64,000 bases of DNA, from contig DAOOUW010000005.1 in NCBI GenBank assembly GCA_035390885.1, forward strand, positions 7,752 to 71,751. The letters run 5' to 3'. This DNA is from JAOAFT01 sp035390885 (lineage in GTDB: Bacteria; Bacteroidota; Ignavibacteria; UBA10030). Within the stretch, counting starts at the first letter, position 1, and each line of letters opens with the position of its first letter. Of the stretch, positions 33,379 to 41,685 are shown in pieces. The position numbers were made by a program, and so were the translations under genes. The notes under the pieces are model-generated. The model did no database searches. It saw nothing but the letters and a program-made list of their open reading frames with translations, and was not told the origin of the DNA.

Positions 33379-35049
33379 ATGAAGCAAACTTTTAGAGCAA
33401 AATGTTCTAAATACATATCGTTCCTTCTTGCAGTTGTACTACTTTTGGGGATAGTTTATTACCAATACACAAGAATGCATGAGAACACAGATCATCATCT
33501 TGTCTATGCGCTCGACGATACCTATATCCATATGGCAATGGCAAAGAATCTTGCTAAGCATGGCGTCTATGGCGTAACGAAGTATGAATTTTCATCTTCC
33601 TCATCTTCTCCTGTCTGGACGTTGCTGCTTTCTCTGTTTTATGTCATAGTTGGCGTTAATGAATGGCTGCCGTTGGTATTGAATATTCTCATTGCAATAA
33701 TGGTTTTATATGTAATGTATAAAATTCTTATATCCAACAACGTCAACCAGTTCGTTATAGCAATCATTTTAATTGTGGCGATATTTATTATTCCCATGAG
33801 CGCTCTTGTTTTTGTAGGAATGGAGCATTTACTCCATGCATTGCTAACCCTCGTTTACGTCTGCCTTCTCACCTATTTGATAAAAAAGCCAAATAGAAGA
33901 CAGCTCATTTTATTATATATCCTTACGCCAATTTTGGTAATGACCCGGATGGAAGGATATTTTATAGTAGCGGGCGCTATAATTGTATGCGCCATTTTTA
34001 AAAAATGGAAAGAAGGATTGGTTGTTTTATTGTTGTCATTGATTCCGCTTTTGGTTTACCAGTACATTTCGATAAAGCAGGGATGGCAATGGTTGCCAAA
34101 CTCGATTATCATTCGCTCAGAAGGATCTCTATTAAATGATATTGATACGCATAATACTGTATTACCTTATGTGCCGGCATCATGGCTGAATTTATACTAC
34201 GGTATTCTCTGGAATGTTGAGTCTTATACATATCTTGTTAAAATTGTGTTAATAGACGTTTTGATCGGGATTTCAATACTTTTGCAGGGAAAGACATTTA
34301 AGAATGATAATTTAATAATGCTATTTGTATTTGCGGTTGCGACCGTATGCCACCTAATGTTGGGGAAATTTGGTTTTTTCTATCGGTATGAAGCTTACAT
34401 AGTAACTCTATCGATTTTTATGTTTGGAATGATGCTTGAGCCGTATTTCAAAATTGTAAGAAATAATTTTAAGAAATTGTCTCAGATTATAATATTATTA
34501 TTGATTATTAAATTTATGATAGACGCTAAAGACGGAATAATAAATCGTATCAATGGATCGATGAGAACAACTCCTCTGGCGTGCAAGAATATATATGAAC
34601 AACAATTTCAAATGGCTAAATTTGTAAAGTTCTATTATCCAAAATCTACAATTGCAATAAATGATATAGGAGCTATTACTTTTTTCAACGATGATATAAG
34701 AATTATTGATATTGTTGGTTTAGCGGACAAAGATGTATTTAATCTATTAATGGCTAATAACTATAATGCAGAGACCTTACATCAGTTATGTCAGAAAAGA
34801 GGCGCGGATATTGCAATGATGTACGAAAGTTGGGCGCCCTTATGCGGATTTAAGAATATTCCAAAGGAATGGAATAAAGTTTGCGATTGGAGGTGGACAT
34901 ACAAAATTGTATGTGCGGATAATGTTGTCTCATTTTTTGCAATAGACAGGATGGAGAAAAATGAGATGAGACAAAAGATGTCGGAATTTATGAAAGAGTT
35001 GCCACCTTCAGTTCAGGTTATGTTTACTGAGGAATTGTTAGTACGGTAA
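33379..35049 (+). CDS. Polytopic membrane glycosyltransferase-like protein (GT-C fold)
   Basis: 556 residues with about 10-12 membrane helices. After the first helix, the first periplasmic loop holds ALDDTYIHMAMAKNL, a DD motif typical of GT-C transferases that use polyprenyl-phosphate sugars, and a serine run (SSSSSS) follows. The C-terminal third is a soluble domain. No family-specific sugar donor can be read. A weak ribosome binding site. It may belong with the glycan genes that follow, although a P1 repeat separates them. Confidence 0.72.
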   Translation: MKQTFRAKCSKYISFLLAVVLLLGIVYYQYTRMHENTDHHLVYALDDTYIHMAMAKNLAKHGVYGVTKYEFSSSSSSPVWTLLLSLFYVIVGVNEWLPLVLNILIAIMVLYVMYKILISNNVNQFVIAIILIVAIFIIPMSALVFVGMEHLLHALLTLVYVCLLTYLIKKPNRRQLILLYILTPILVMTRMEGYFIVAGAIIVCAIFKKWKEGLVVLLLSLIPLLVYQYISIKQGWQWLPNSIIIRSEGSLLNDIDTHNTVLPYVPASWLNLYYGILWNVESYTYLVKIVLIDVLIGISILLQGKTFKNDNLIMLFVFAVATVCHLMLGKFGFFYRYEAYIVTLSIFMFGMMLEPYFKIVRNNFKKLSQIIILLLIIKFMIDAKDGIINRINGSMRTTPLACKNIYEQQFQMAKFVKFYYPKSTIAINDIGAITFFNDDIRIIDIVGLADKDVFNLLMANNYNAETLHQLCQKRGADIAMMYESWAPLCGFKNIPKEWNKVCDWRWTYKIVCADNVVSFFAIDRMEKNEMRQKMSEFMKELPPSVQVMFTEELLVR

Positions 35050-35214
35050 AATTTTGTAAAAAGATTTGCAAACATTATATTTTGGATAAGCGGTAGGTGG
35101 CTTGATATATTTGTTTTTAGAAATAATTTTGACACAGATTATGCTATAAAAGTAACCGTAAAGTTTAAGGTGAAGTAAAATAATAAAATAGATGAAAGAA
35201 GAGAGAATCAAAAT

Positions 35215-35331
35215 GGCGACTTCGATACAAGCTATCGCTCACCTCAGCCGCCGTCAGGAAATCGGTTGCCGAGGTGCCGTAAGGCGTATCGGGGGAACGG
35301 TCTTTGCAAGTTTCTAAGGTGTAATTTGGGT
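35215..35331 (+). repeat. P1 twin-hairpin repeat, copy D
   Basis: Full-length P1: GGCGACTTCGATACAAGC...CAGCCGCC, then GGTTGCCGAGGTGCCGTAAGG, GGGGGAACGG and a tail ending GTAATTTGGGT. The first arm carries a compensated change (GGCGAC/GCCGCC). It ends 43 bases before the GT2 start. The remaining gap, 35050-35214, is AT-rich and shows no gene. Confidence 0.85.
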
Positions 35332-35373
35332 TTAATATAGCGGTGTAATTTGTCTCTTAACTTGGATTCTTTG

Positions 35374-36093
35374 ATGGCCACATTAGTTTCTATAATTATT
35401 CCGGTTTATAATGAAGTAAATTTTATTGAAGAAACTTTACAAGAAGTTTCATTGGTTCGATTAGACTCGCTTAATTTAGAAAAAGAGATCATTGTAGTTG
35501 ATGATAGCTCTACTGATGGTACGTATGAAAAATTATTGCAATTAAAAGACAAATATCCTATTGTGATCCTTAGGCATGAACATAATCTTGGGAAAGGGGC
35601 TGCATTACATACAGGTTTTAAACATTCAAAAGGAGAAATAATTATTATTCAAGACGCTGATCTTGAATATTCTCCTGAAGAATATCCAAACCTTCTTGAG
35701 CCAATTATTCATGGGAGGGCAGATGTTGTATATGGATCCCGTTTTGTATCTTCTCAGGCTAAGCGGGTTCTTTATTTTTGGCATTCTGTAGGGAATAAAT
35801 TTCTAACTGTATTGTGTAATATGGTTACTGATTTGAATCTTTCTGACATGGAAACAGGATATAAAGTCTTTAAGAGTTCTATAATTAAAAGTTTGACTCT
35901 CAAAGAAAAACGATATGGATTTGAGCCCGAAATAACAGCTAAAATTTCAAAATTAGCTCGTCAAGGGAAATGCCGAATTTATGAAGTTGGTATTTCTTAC
36001 AATGGTCGTTCATACTCTGAGGGTAAAAAAATTACCTGGATTGATGGAATAAGTGCCCTACGTTGCATCATTAAATATTCACTTTGGGATTAA
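35374..36093 (+). CDS. Family 2 glycosyltransferase (dolichyl-phosphate-mannose-synthase-like)
   Basis: GT-A fold with VSIIIPVYNE, EIIVVDDSSTDGT, HNLGKGAALHTGF and IIQDADLEYSPEEYP (the DxD site), then VYGSRF and the conserved EKRYGFEPEITAKI motif of polyprenyl-phosphate glycosyltransferases. It lacks C-terminal membrane helices, so it is a soluble or peripheral enzyme. It probably makes the polyprenyl-phosphate sugar used by the GT-C protein two genes on. The start at 35374 gives MATLVSIIIPVYN; the frame is open from a TTG at 35350. AT-rich. Confidence 0.88.
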   Translation: MATLVSIIIPVYNEVNFIEETLQEVSLVRLDSLNLEKEIIVVDDSSTDGTYEKLLQLKDKYPIVILRHEHNLGKGAALHTGFKHSKGEIIIIQDADLEYSPEEYPNLLEPIIHGRADVVYGSRFVSSQAKRVLYFWHSVGNKFLTVLCNMVTDLNLSDMETGYKVFKSSIIKSLTLKEKRYGFEPEITAKISKLARQGKCRIYEVGISYNGRSYSEGKKITWIDGISALRCIIKYSLWD

Positions 36094-36100
36094 AGATATA

Positions 36101-36814
36101 ATGGAAATCGATGTGGTAGGATATCGGACATTGGAAACATTTAGTAAAGCCACTAAATTTAATAAATGGCTGTATTCGAAATTTTCAAATTATGTTGGGC
36201 AAAGAGTTTTAGAGATAGGTTCGGGAATAGGAAATTTAACTGTCTGTATAAATTCTAAAGAAATCTACGCTACAGATTATTCAGACTATTATATAGAAAT
36301 ATTAAAACAAAGATTTATCGAAAAACATAATATTACAGTTCAGAAGTTGGATGCTAGGAGGGAAAAAGATTTTAGATCGTTAAAGGCCTATGGTACTTTC
36401 GATACCGTGATTTGTTGTAATGTACTTGAGCATATAAAAGAAGATGATATGGTTATACAAAATTTTAACGATTCGCTTGTTGAGCAAGGGAACTTAATAT
36501 TGCTCGTTCCTTTTTCACAATGGTTATATTGTAATTATGATCGTAATTTAGGACATTGTCGTAGATATTATAGAAAAGATTGCATAAATCTTCTTACAGC
36601 GCATAATTTTGTTTTGGAGAGGATATTCCTCTTTAACTTTTTCGGAGGAGCTGGATGGCTAGTATTTGGGAAATTACTAAGACAAGAACATATTGGAAGT
36701 TCCTTAATGGGTGTATATGATAAATGTGTCCCTGTTTTTTCATTGATAGAGAAATACGGTACTCCATTTGGAGCTTCGATTATTTGTATTGCAAAAAAAT
36801 CTAAAAAAACATAG
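36101..36814 (+). CDS. SAM-dependent methyltransferase (class I)
   Basis: Class I Rossmann methyltransferase: motif I VLEIGSGIGNLT, an acidic loop YATDYSDYY, then VICCNVLEHI and ILLVPFSQWLYC. It starts at the ATG at 36101, eight bases after the GT2 stop; upstream codons in the same frame overlap that gene. It probably modifies a glycan or lipid-linked intermediate in the same pathway. AT-rich like both neighbours. Confidence 0.85.
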   Translation: MEIDVVGYRTLETFSKATKFNKWLYSKFSNYVGQRVLEIGSGIGNLTVCINSKEIYATDYSDYYIEILKQRFIEKHNITVQKLDARREKDFRSLKAYGTFDTVICCNVLEHIKEDDMVIQNFNDSLVEQGNLILLVPFSQWLYCNYDRNLGHCRRYYRKDCINLLTAHNFVLERIFLFNFFGGAGWLVFGKLLRQEHIGSSLMGVYDKCVPVFSLIEKYGTPFGASIICIAKKSKKT

Positions 36815-36839
36815 AATATTAGTATTAGAAGGATAACAA

Positions 36840-38546
36840 ATGGGGAAGAAGAATCAAATCGGGCTAATTCTTGTAGGATTGATGTTGTGTGTTTTGTATG
36901 AGGTAATAGTATACTCAACGAATAATTTTGCAATTCCAACAGATTACTTTTCCCGGCATATTTTGTACTGGTTTCATTTAAATGAAATTCAATCATATGT
37001 TTGGAAAACGTTCTTATTATTGCCGTTAATTTTTTTGGTTTCTATTTTAGTAACGCGTAAAAAAATTAATCTCGATTTTACGTTAGATAAATTTCATCCG
37101 TTCATATTAGGTGCTTTTGTTGTTATTTCTATGTTATTATTAATCCTTTCTATAAAATTTGTTTTCCATGGGACAGAAATTACCGATGATGAAAATACAT
37201 TCGATTTTCAGGCTCTGACATTATGTGAAAACAAATTGGTGAATTCTCCTCCTCCAACTGTTGGAAATTTTCGAAATATATTTATGATCAACAATGGTGC
37301 AAAATGGATAGGTTTGTACACAGTGGGGCATCCGTTAATCATTGCCGGTGGTATATTATTGGGGAATCGATATTTGTTAACAATCGTTCTAAGTATTTCG
37401 TTGATTATTATTATCTATCTAATTGGGAAAGAACTCTATGATAAAAAAACTGCCTTGGTAGCTTCATTAATAATTTTTACTTCTCCATTTTTTTACTTTA
37501 TGTCTTCTACAAGATTAAGCCACACTTCATCAGCTTTTTTCCTCTCATTATCAATTCTTTTTTTCATTAAGGCTAGAAAGCATGAAAATATTCGGATGCA
37601 GCATGTGTTATTGTTTTTATCTGGTTTCTCAATAGGTTATGCCTTTAATATTCGACAATTAACTGCGGTTTGTTTTTTCTTACCATTATTCATAGGGATG
37701 TTGTTTGAAGTTATTAAAATGCCTAAAGATATTTTTAAAATTTTTATTCCTTTTTGCATAGGAGGCGGAATCCCGTTTTTTTTTACTCTTTGGTACAATG
37801 TAACTATTACAGACAACCCGATTCTTTTCCCAATATCTTTTTATGACCCACTAATCCATTATGGTTTTGGCGCTTATGGCCATAATGCTTTGTTGGGTTT
37901 TCAAAACATGTTGCTAAATTTATTAAGATTAAATATATGGTTCATGGGAATACCAATCAGTTTGTTGTATGTATTTTTAATGCTATTTGCTCCACAAAAG
38001 AAGGAAGATAAATTTCTATTTTCTATTATCGCCTGTACATTTATTGGTTATTTCTTTTATTATTTTCCAGGGATAGGGGACGTTGGGCCTGTTTATTATT
38101 ATGAGACAATAATTCCTTTATCTTTACTAAGTGCAAGAGGCATATTTTATTTAAAAGATCATTTACCATTTACGCTGGAGAAATCAAAAACTTTTCTTAC
38201 CGCTTTTATACTTGTGGGATTGATGGTCTCAGTCGGAACATTCTACAGTGAAAAGATTGCTCATATCCAGCGTCTGACTGATGCAATTCAAAAGCCCTAT
38301 AAAGTAATCGAAGATGCGCAGATTCAAAATGCAATTGTTTTTATGAAAGATATTCCTCCTCGTGGTTGGGTTCGAGGTTTACGCAATCCATCGCCAACGC
38401 TTGATGATGATGTCCTTATTTGTCTCTATGCGGATTCATTGTCCAACCATCAGCTTGTGAGTCATTTTCCAAATCGAGTTCCGTACATTGAATACTACGA
38501 CTCGGACAAAAAGCAGTATATTCTTGAACCGTTTGAGTCCAGATAG
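36840..38546 (+). CDS. Polytopic membrane glycosyltransferase-like protein (GT39/ArnT-like)
   Basis: 568 residues with about 11-13 predicted helices. The loop after the third helix contains TEITDDENTFDFQA, an acidic motif of GT-C enzymes, followed by the helix-rich core (TVGHPLIIAGGILLGNRYLL, SSTRLSHTSSAFFLSLSILFF). It probably transfers a sugar from a polyprenyl-phosphate donor made by the GT2. AAGGA lies eight bases before the start. The gene is AT-rich, and the three-gene cassette ends in an inverted P1 copy. Confidence 0.78.
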   Translation: MGKKNQIGLILVGLMLCVLYEVIVYSTNNFAIPTDYFSRHILYWFHLNEIQSYVWKTFLLLPLIFLVSILVTRKKINLDFTLDKFHPFILGAFVVISMLLLILSIKFVFHGTEITDDENTFDFQALTLCENKLVNSPPPTVGNFRNIFMINNGAKWIGLYTVGHPLIIAGGILLGNRYLLTIVLSISLIIIIYLIGKELYDKKTALVASLIIFTSPFFYFMSSTRLSHTSSAFFLSLSILFFIKARKHENIRMQHVLLFLSGFSIGYAFNIRQLTAVCFFLPLFIGMLFEVIKMPKDIFKIFIPFCIGGGIPFFFTLWYNVTITDNPILFPISFYDPLIHYGFGAYGHNALLGFQNMLLNLLRLNIWFMGIPISLLYVFLMLFAPQKKEDKFLFSIIACTFIGYFFYYFPGIGDVGPVYYYETIIPLSLLSARGIFYLKDHLPFTLEKSKTFLTAFILVGLMVSVGTFYSEKIAHIQRLTDAIQKPYKVIEDAQIQNAIVFMKDIPPRGWVRGLRNPSPTLDDDVLICLYADSLSNHQLVSHFPNRVPYIEYYDSDKKQYILEPFESR

Positions 38547-38573
38547 AAATTTTGCAATAGAAAGCTAAAAAAC

Positions 38574-38660
38574 AATTGCCTCGATACGCCTTACGTCTAC
38601 TCGGCAACTGATTCTTAGACGGTGGGTGAGTAGAGCGAAAGTTCGTATCGAAGCCGTCGG
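38574..38660 (-). repeat. P1 twin-hairpin repeat, copy E (inverted, shortened)
   Basis: On the minus strand: a GACGGCTTCGATACGAAC arm and a GTTGCCGAGTAGACGTAAGG arm, then GTATCGAGGCAATTG, but the tail GCATAATTTGGGT is missing. It lies 27 bases after the stop of the membrane transferase. Confidence 0.8.
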
Positions 38661-38665
38661 TTTTT
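38618..38665 (+). terminator. Terminator-like hairpin formed by P1 copy E
   Basis: GACGG (38618-38622) and CCGTC (38654-38658) close the P1 arm, and TTTTT (38661-38665) follows after GG. The position suits termination of the glycosyltransferase cassette. The stem is short, so confidence is moderate. Confidence 0.5.
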
Positions 38666-38699
38666 CTCTAATTCATTAGAATTTTCATCGTTGAAGTTA

Positions 38700-38728
38700 T
38701 TGCATATCGTGAGTTTTTTCGCTATAAT
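38700..38728 (+). promoter_or_regulatory. Sigma70-like promoter before secG
   Basis: TTGCAT (38700-38705), a 17-base spacer, a perfect TATAAT (38723-38728). The expected start lies at about 38735, directly before a terminator-like hairpin. Confidence 0.7.
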
Positions 38729-38735
38729 TATTCAA

Positions 38736-38761
38736 CCCCACAAAAGCGTGGGGATTTTTTT
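38736..38761 (+). terminator. Strong hairpin with T-run between promoter and secG
   Basis: CCCCAC (38736-38741), loop AAAAGC, GTGGGG (38748-38753), then A and TTTTTTT (38755-38761). It has the form of an excellent intrinsic terminator but sits between the secG promoter and the secG start, only 19 bases before the ATG. It may end the upstream transcript, attenuate secG, or both. Confidence 0.72.
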
Positions 38762-38779
38762 CGTGATTAAGGAATGACT

Positions 38780-39124
38780 ATGTATACAGTATTGCTGATT
38801 ATCGAAATCCTTGTTGCAATTTTGCTTATGATTGTTGTCCTTATGCAATCGAGCAAAGGCGGCGGATTAGCGGGAAGCTTTGGCGGCTCGAATTTAGGCT
38901 CAGTCTTTGGAGTTCGCCGAACATCAGATTTTTTGACGAAAGCAACACAGTGGCTTGCTGGAATTTTTATGGTTCTGGCAATTGTGATCAATCTTTGGTT
39001 TTTGCCGCGTGGCACAGCATCGCGTGAAAGCGTCATTCAATCAGGTCCACCGCCAGCAACATCGTTGCCGCCCGTTCAGCAGTTGCCGTCAGGTTCGCCA
39101 GCTGGCAATGGTGCAGGAAAATAA
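38780..39124 (+). CDS. secG: Preprotein translocase subunit SecG
   Basis: Two membrane helices (about 3-23 and 52-72) joined by the conserved QSSKGGGLAGSFGGSNLGSVFG loop, as in SecG, and a proline-rich, low-complexity tail. Start taken at the second ATG (38780), which AAGGA precedes by six bases; the ATG at 38774 touches the site directly. SecG stimulates SecYEG-dependent export. Confidence 0.93.
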   Translation: MYTVLLIIEILVAILLMIVVLMQSSKGGGLAGSFGGSNLGSVFGVRRTSDFLTKATQWLAGIFMVLAIVINLWFLPRGTASRESVIQSGPPPATSLPPVQQLPSGSPAGNGAGK

Positions 39125-39134
39125 TTTTTGCTTT

Positions 39135-39207
39135 GCACCCATGGCTCAATTGGTAGAGCAACTGACTCTTAATCAGTGGGTTCCAGGTTCGAGTCCTGGT
39201 GGGTGCA
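39135..39207 (+). tRNA. tRNA-Lys (anticodon CUU)
   Basis: 73 bases: acceptor arm GCACCCA/TGGGTGC, discriminator A, D arm GCTCAATTGGTAGAGC, anticodon loop CTCTTAA between ACTGA/TCAGT, T arm CCAGGTTCGAGTCCTGG. No CCA is encoded. It lies between secG and rplM. Confidence 0.96.
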
Positions 39208-39257
39208 CGGAGTAATTTCATTTGAACATAAGAACGTATTTATCAAGGAGATGAACT

Positions 39258-39698
39258 TTGGAAACATCGCCAAAAACAAAATTCTTCAAATCTGAAGAAA
39301 GTGAAAAGAAGTGGTATGTCGTCGATGCTACAGGCCAAACGCTTGGACGACTTTCTTCTCAGGTTGCTAAATTGTTACGTGGTAAAAATAAACCGACATT
39401 TACTCCCAATGCAGATGTTGGCGATTATGTTATCGTTATCAATGCAGAAAAAATACAGCTAACAGGAAAGCGTCCAGGACTTAAACAAATTTATCACAAC
39501 ACAGGTTACCCTGGTGGAGCAAAATTTGAGTCAATCAAAGAATTGCTTCAAACCCATCCTGAAAAAGTAATCGAGCACGCAGTGCACGGAATGTTGCCGC
39601 ACAACCGTTTAGGAAAAAGACTTGGATTAAAATTGAAAGTCTATCGTGGCGCAACGCATCCCCACGCTGCTCAGAAGCCAGAACCAATTAAGTTTTAA
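39258..39698 (+). CDS. rplM: 50S ribosomal protein L13
   Basis: 146 residues with L13 motifs WYVVDATGQTLGRLSSQVA, PTFTPNADVGDYVIVINA and VYRGATHPHAAQKPEP. It begins with TTG at 39258: AAGGAG ends seven bases before it, and the only nearby ATG (39251) is in another frame. It forms the usual rplM-rpsI operon with the next gene. Confidence 0.96.
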   Translation: METSPKTKFFKSEESEKKWYVVDATGQTLGRLSSQVAKLLRGKNKPTFTPNADVGDYVIVINAEKIQLTGKRPGLKQIYHNTGYPGGAKFESIKELLQTHPEKVIEHAVHGMLPHNRLGKRLGLKLKVYRGATHPHAAQKPEPIKF

Positions 39699-39717
39699 GA
39701 GAAGGTAAAGAATATTT

Positions 39718-40104
39718 ATGCAAGCACGAATTTGTGTCGGACGACGGAAGAATGCAGTTAGCAGAGTCAAGTTAGTTGAAGGCTCTGGCAAAATTATTGT
39801 GAATGATCGTGATATCGAACAATATTTTCCAATCGAATTATTGCAGAGTGAAATCATGAAGCCGTTTCAGGTAACTGAGACGCTTGGAAGGTACGATGCT
39901 TATGTTCGGGTGGAAGGCGGCGGAATGTCCGGGCAGGCGGGCGCAGTTCAATTAGGAATTGCACGTGCGCTTGTTGCGGTCGATGAAGATTTTCGCACAA
40001 CATTGCGGAATGCTGGACTTCTAACGCGAGATCCCCGAATGGTCGAGCGGAAAAAATACGGTCAGAAAAAAGCACGGAAACGATTTCAATTTTCAAAACG
40101 TTAA
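39718..40104 (+). CDS. rpsI: 30S ribosomal protein S9
   Basis: 128 residues. It opens with the S9 pattern GRRKNAVSRVKLVEGSGKIIVN and has the conserved GGGMSGQAGAVQLGIARAL. The basic C-terminal extension ends KKYGQKKARKRFQFSKR, which reaches the P-site tRNA. It follows rplM by 19 bases with a GAAGGT site. Confidence 0.97.
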   Translation: MQARICVGRRKNAVSRVKLVEGSGKIIVNDRDIEQYFPIELLQSEIMKPFQVTETLGRYDAYVRVEGGGMSGQAGAVQLGIARALVAVDEDFRTTLRNAGLLTRDPRMVERKKYGQKKARKRFQFSKR

Positions 40105-40158
40105 ATCACTTTCCGATATTGTTATCGGAACAATTATCAAGCATATTTCTGGATTCAA

Positions 40159-40195
40159 CCGGCAGTGTTCCATTTGTTCTGTGAATGGAATCCGG
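40159..40195 (+). promoter_or_regulatory. Hairpin in the rpsB leader
   Basis: Outer CCGG/CCGG and inner TTCCATT (40168-40174)/AATGGAA (40184-40190) stems form an interrupted hairpin about 43 bases before rpsB. GGATTC (40151-40156) can pair instead with GAATCC (40188-40193), so two exclusive folds are possible. A simpler TTCCGATA/TATCGGAA hairpin stands at 40111-40130, just after rpsI. Candidate S2 autoregulatory leader; not tested. Confidence 0.4.
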
Positions 40196-40238
40196 AAGAA
40201 GATGAAGGGAATAGAAGAACAACTGAAAGGATTATATT

Positions 40239-40997
40239 ATGTCGCATGTAGAAATTGAAGCGCTCTTACAAGCGGGCGCTCACTTCGGTCACTTAACTCG
40301 CCGCTGGAATCCCAAAATGAAGCCATATATTTTTATGGAACGGAATGGGATTCACATCATAGATCTCAAAAAAACTCAGGAAGCGCTTGACGAAGCATGG
40401 AATGCCGTCTCGAATATTATCGCTGAAGGGAAAAAGGCGTTATTCGTTGGTACAAAACCACAGGCGCGCGATGTTGTCAAAGAAGCGGCGTTACGTTGCG
40501 GCGCTTTCTATGTAACAGAGCGATGGCTCGGCGGTATGCTTACGAATTTTTCGACAATACGAAAAAGCGTAAAGCGATTAACGAATATTGAAAAGATGGA
40601 AATGGATGGAACATTCGACAACATTACAAAGAAAGAGCGTCTCTATTTGACGCGTGAACGCGATAAATTGCAACAGGTTCTTTCGGGTGTTGTGGAAATG
40701 TCGAAACTTCCGGGAGTCCTTTACATCGTCGATATTAAGAAAGAAGCAAATGCGGTTCGAGAAGCAAATCGCCTTGGAATTCCGATTGTTGCAATTGTCG
40801 ATACGAATACCGATCCCGATCCCATCACTTATCCAATTCCAGCAAATGATGATGCGTTGAAATCTATTCAGCTTATTACAAATCTTATTGCGGATGCAAT
40901 TCTTGATGGAAATGAACGCGTATCTGCTCGGAAAGCGGCGGAAGCCGAAGAGCAGTCTATTATAGCGGATGGAGTCAAACCGGAAATTCATGAATAA
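40239..40997 (+). CDS. rpsB: 30S ribosomal protein S2
   Basis: 252 residues, with S2 landmarks LLQAGAHFGHLTRRWNPKMKPYIF, NGIHIIDLKKT, FVGTKPQARDVV and the closing IVAIVDTNTDPDPITYPIPANDDA. It follows a 134-base leader and is paired with tsf, the standard order. GAAAGGA precedes the ATG. Confidence 0.97.
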   Translation: MSHVEIEALLQAGAHFGHLTRRWNPKMKPYIFMERNGIHIIDLKKTQEALDEAWNAVSNIIAEGKKALFVGTKPQARDVVKEAALRCGAFYVTERWLGGMLTNFSTIRKSVKRLTNIEKMEMDGTFDNITKKERLYLTRERDKLQQVLSGVVEMSKLPGVLYIVDIKKEANAVREANRLGIPIVAIVDTNTDPDPITYPIPANDDALKSIQLITNLIADAILDGNERVSARKAAEAEEQSIIADGVKPEIHE

Positions 40998-41023
40998 AGA
41001 ATAAGGAAGGAATGAATTAAATT

Positions 41024-41623
41024 ATGAGTAGTAGTATTTCGAGTGAAGTAGTAAAACAGTTACGGGAAAAAACCGGCGCTGGAATGATGGATTGCAAGCG
41101 CGCTCTTGAAGAAACAAAAGGCGATATGGAAGCTGCAATTGAATTGCTTCGGAAGAAAGGAGCGGCAACTGCAGCAAAACGCGCTGATAAAGAAACGAAT
41201 CAGGGTGTTGTCGAATCGTATATCCATGCTGGCGGTAGAATTGGCGCCTTAGTTGAGCTCAACTGTGAAACCGATTTTGTCGCAAAGACTCCTGGTTTCA
41301 AACAACTTGCGCACGATATTGCAATGCAGATTACAGCAATGAATCCTCAGTACATTTCTCGTGAGAATGTCGATAAAGCGACAATTGAAAAGGAACTTGA
41401 GATTTATCGAGAGCAGGCAAAGATTGAGGGAAAGCCTGAGCAAGTAGCGGAGAAAATTGCTCTAGGCAGACTGGAGAAATTTTATCAGGAGTTTGTTTTG
41501 CTTGAACAAAGTTTCATTAAAGATTCCGGCAAGACAATTAAAGATGTGATCGATGAAGAAATTGCCCGTGTTGGCGAGAAAATTTCTGTTCGTCGTTTTG
41601 TGCGATACCATTTAGGCGAGTAA
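41024..41623 (+). CDS. tsf: Elongation factor Ts
   Basis: 199 residues, the short form common in this phylum. It starts with the conserved VVKQLREKTGAGMMDCKRALEE and includes TDFVAKTPGF, the EF-Tu contact motif. It promotes GDP/GTP exchange on EF-Tu. It follows rpsB by 26 bases, and a terminator follows it. Confidence 0.96.
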   Translation: MSSSISSEVVKQLREKTGAGMMDCKRALEETKGDMEAAIELLRKKGAATAAKRADKETNQGVVESYIHAGGRIGALVELNCETDFVAKTPGFKQLAHDIAMQITAMNPQYISRENVDKATIEKELEIYREQAKIEGKPEQVAEKIALGRLEKFYQEFVLLEQSFIKDSGKTIKDVIDEEIARVGEKISVRRFVRYHLGE

Positions 41624-41636
41624 ATACATAGTAAAC

Positions 41637-41662
41637 TCCCGGAGCAATTCGGGATTTTTTTT
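41637..41662 (+). terminator. Intrinsic terminator after tsf
   Basis: TCCCG (41637-41641) and CGGGA (41650-41654) form a stem, followed by eight T (41655-41662). It lies 14 bases after the tsf stop and before pyrH. The stem is short but the T-run is long. Confidence 0.75.
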
Positions 41663-41685
41663 ATCCTGCTTGGAGGGAATACGAA

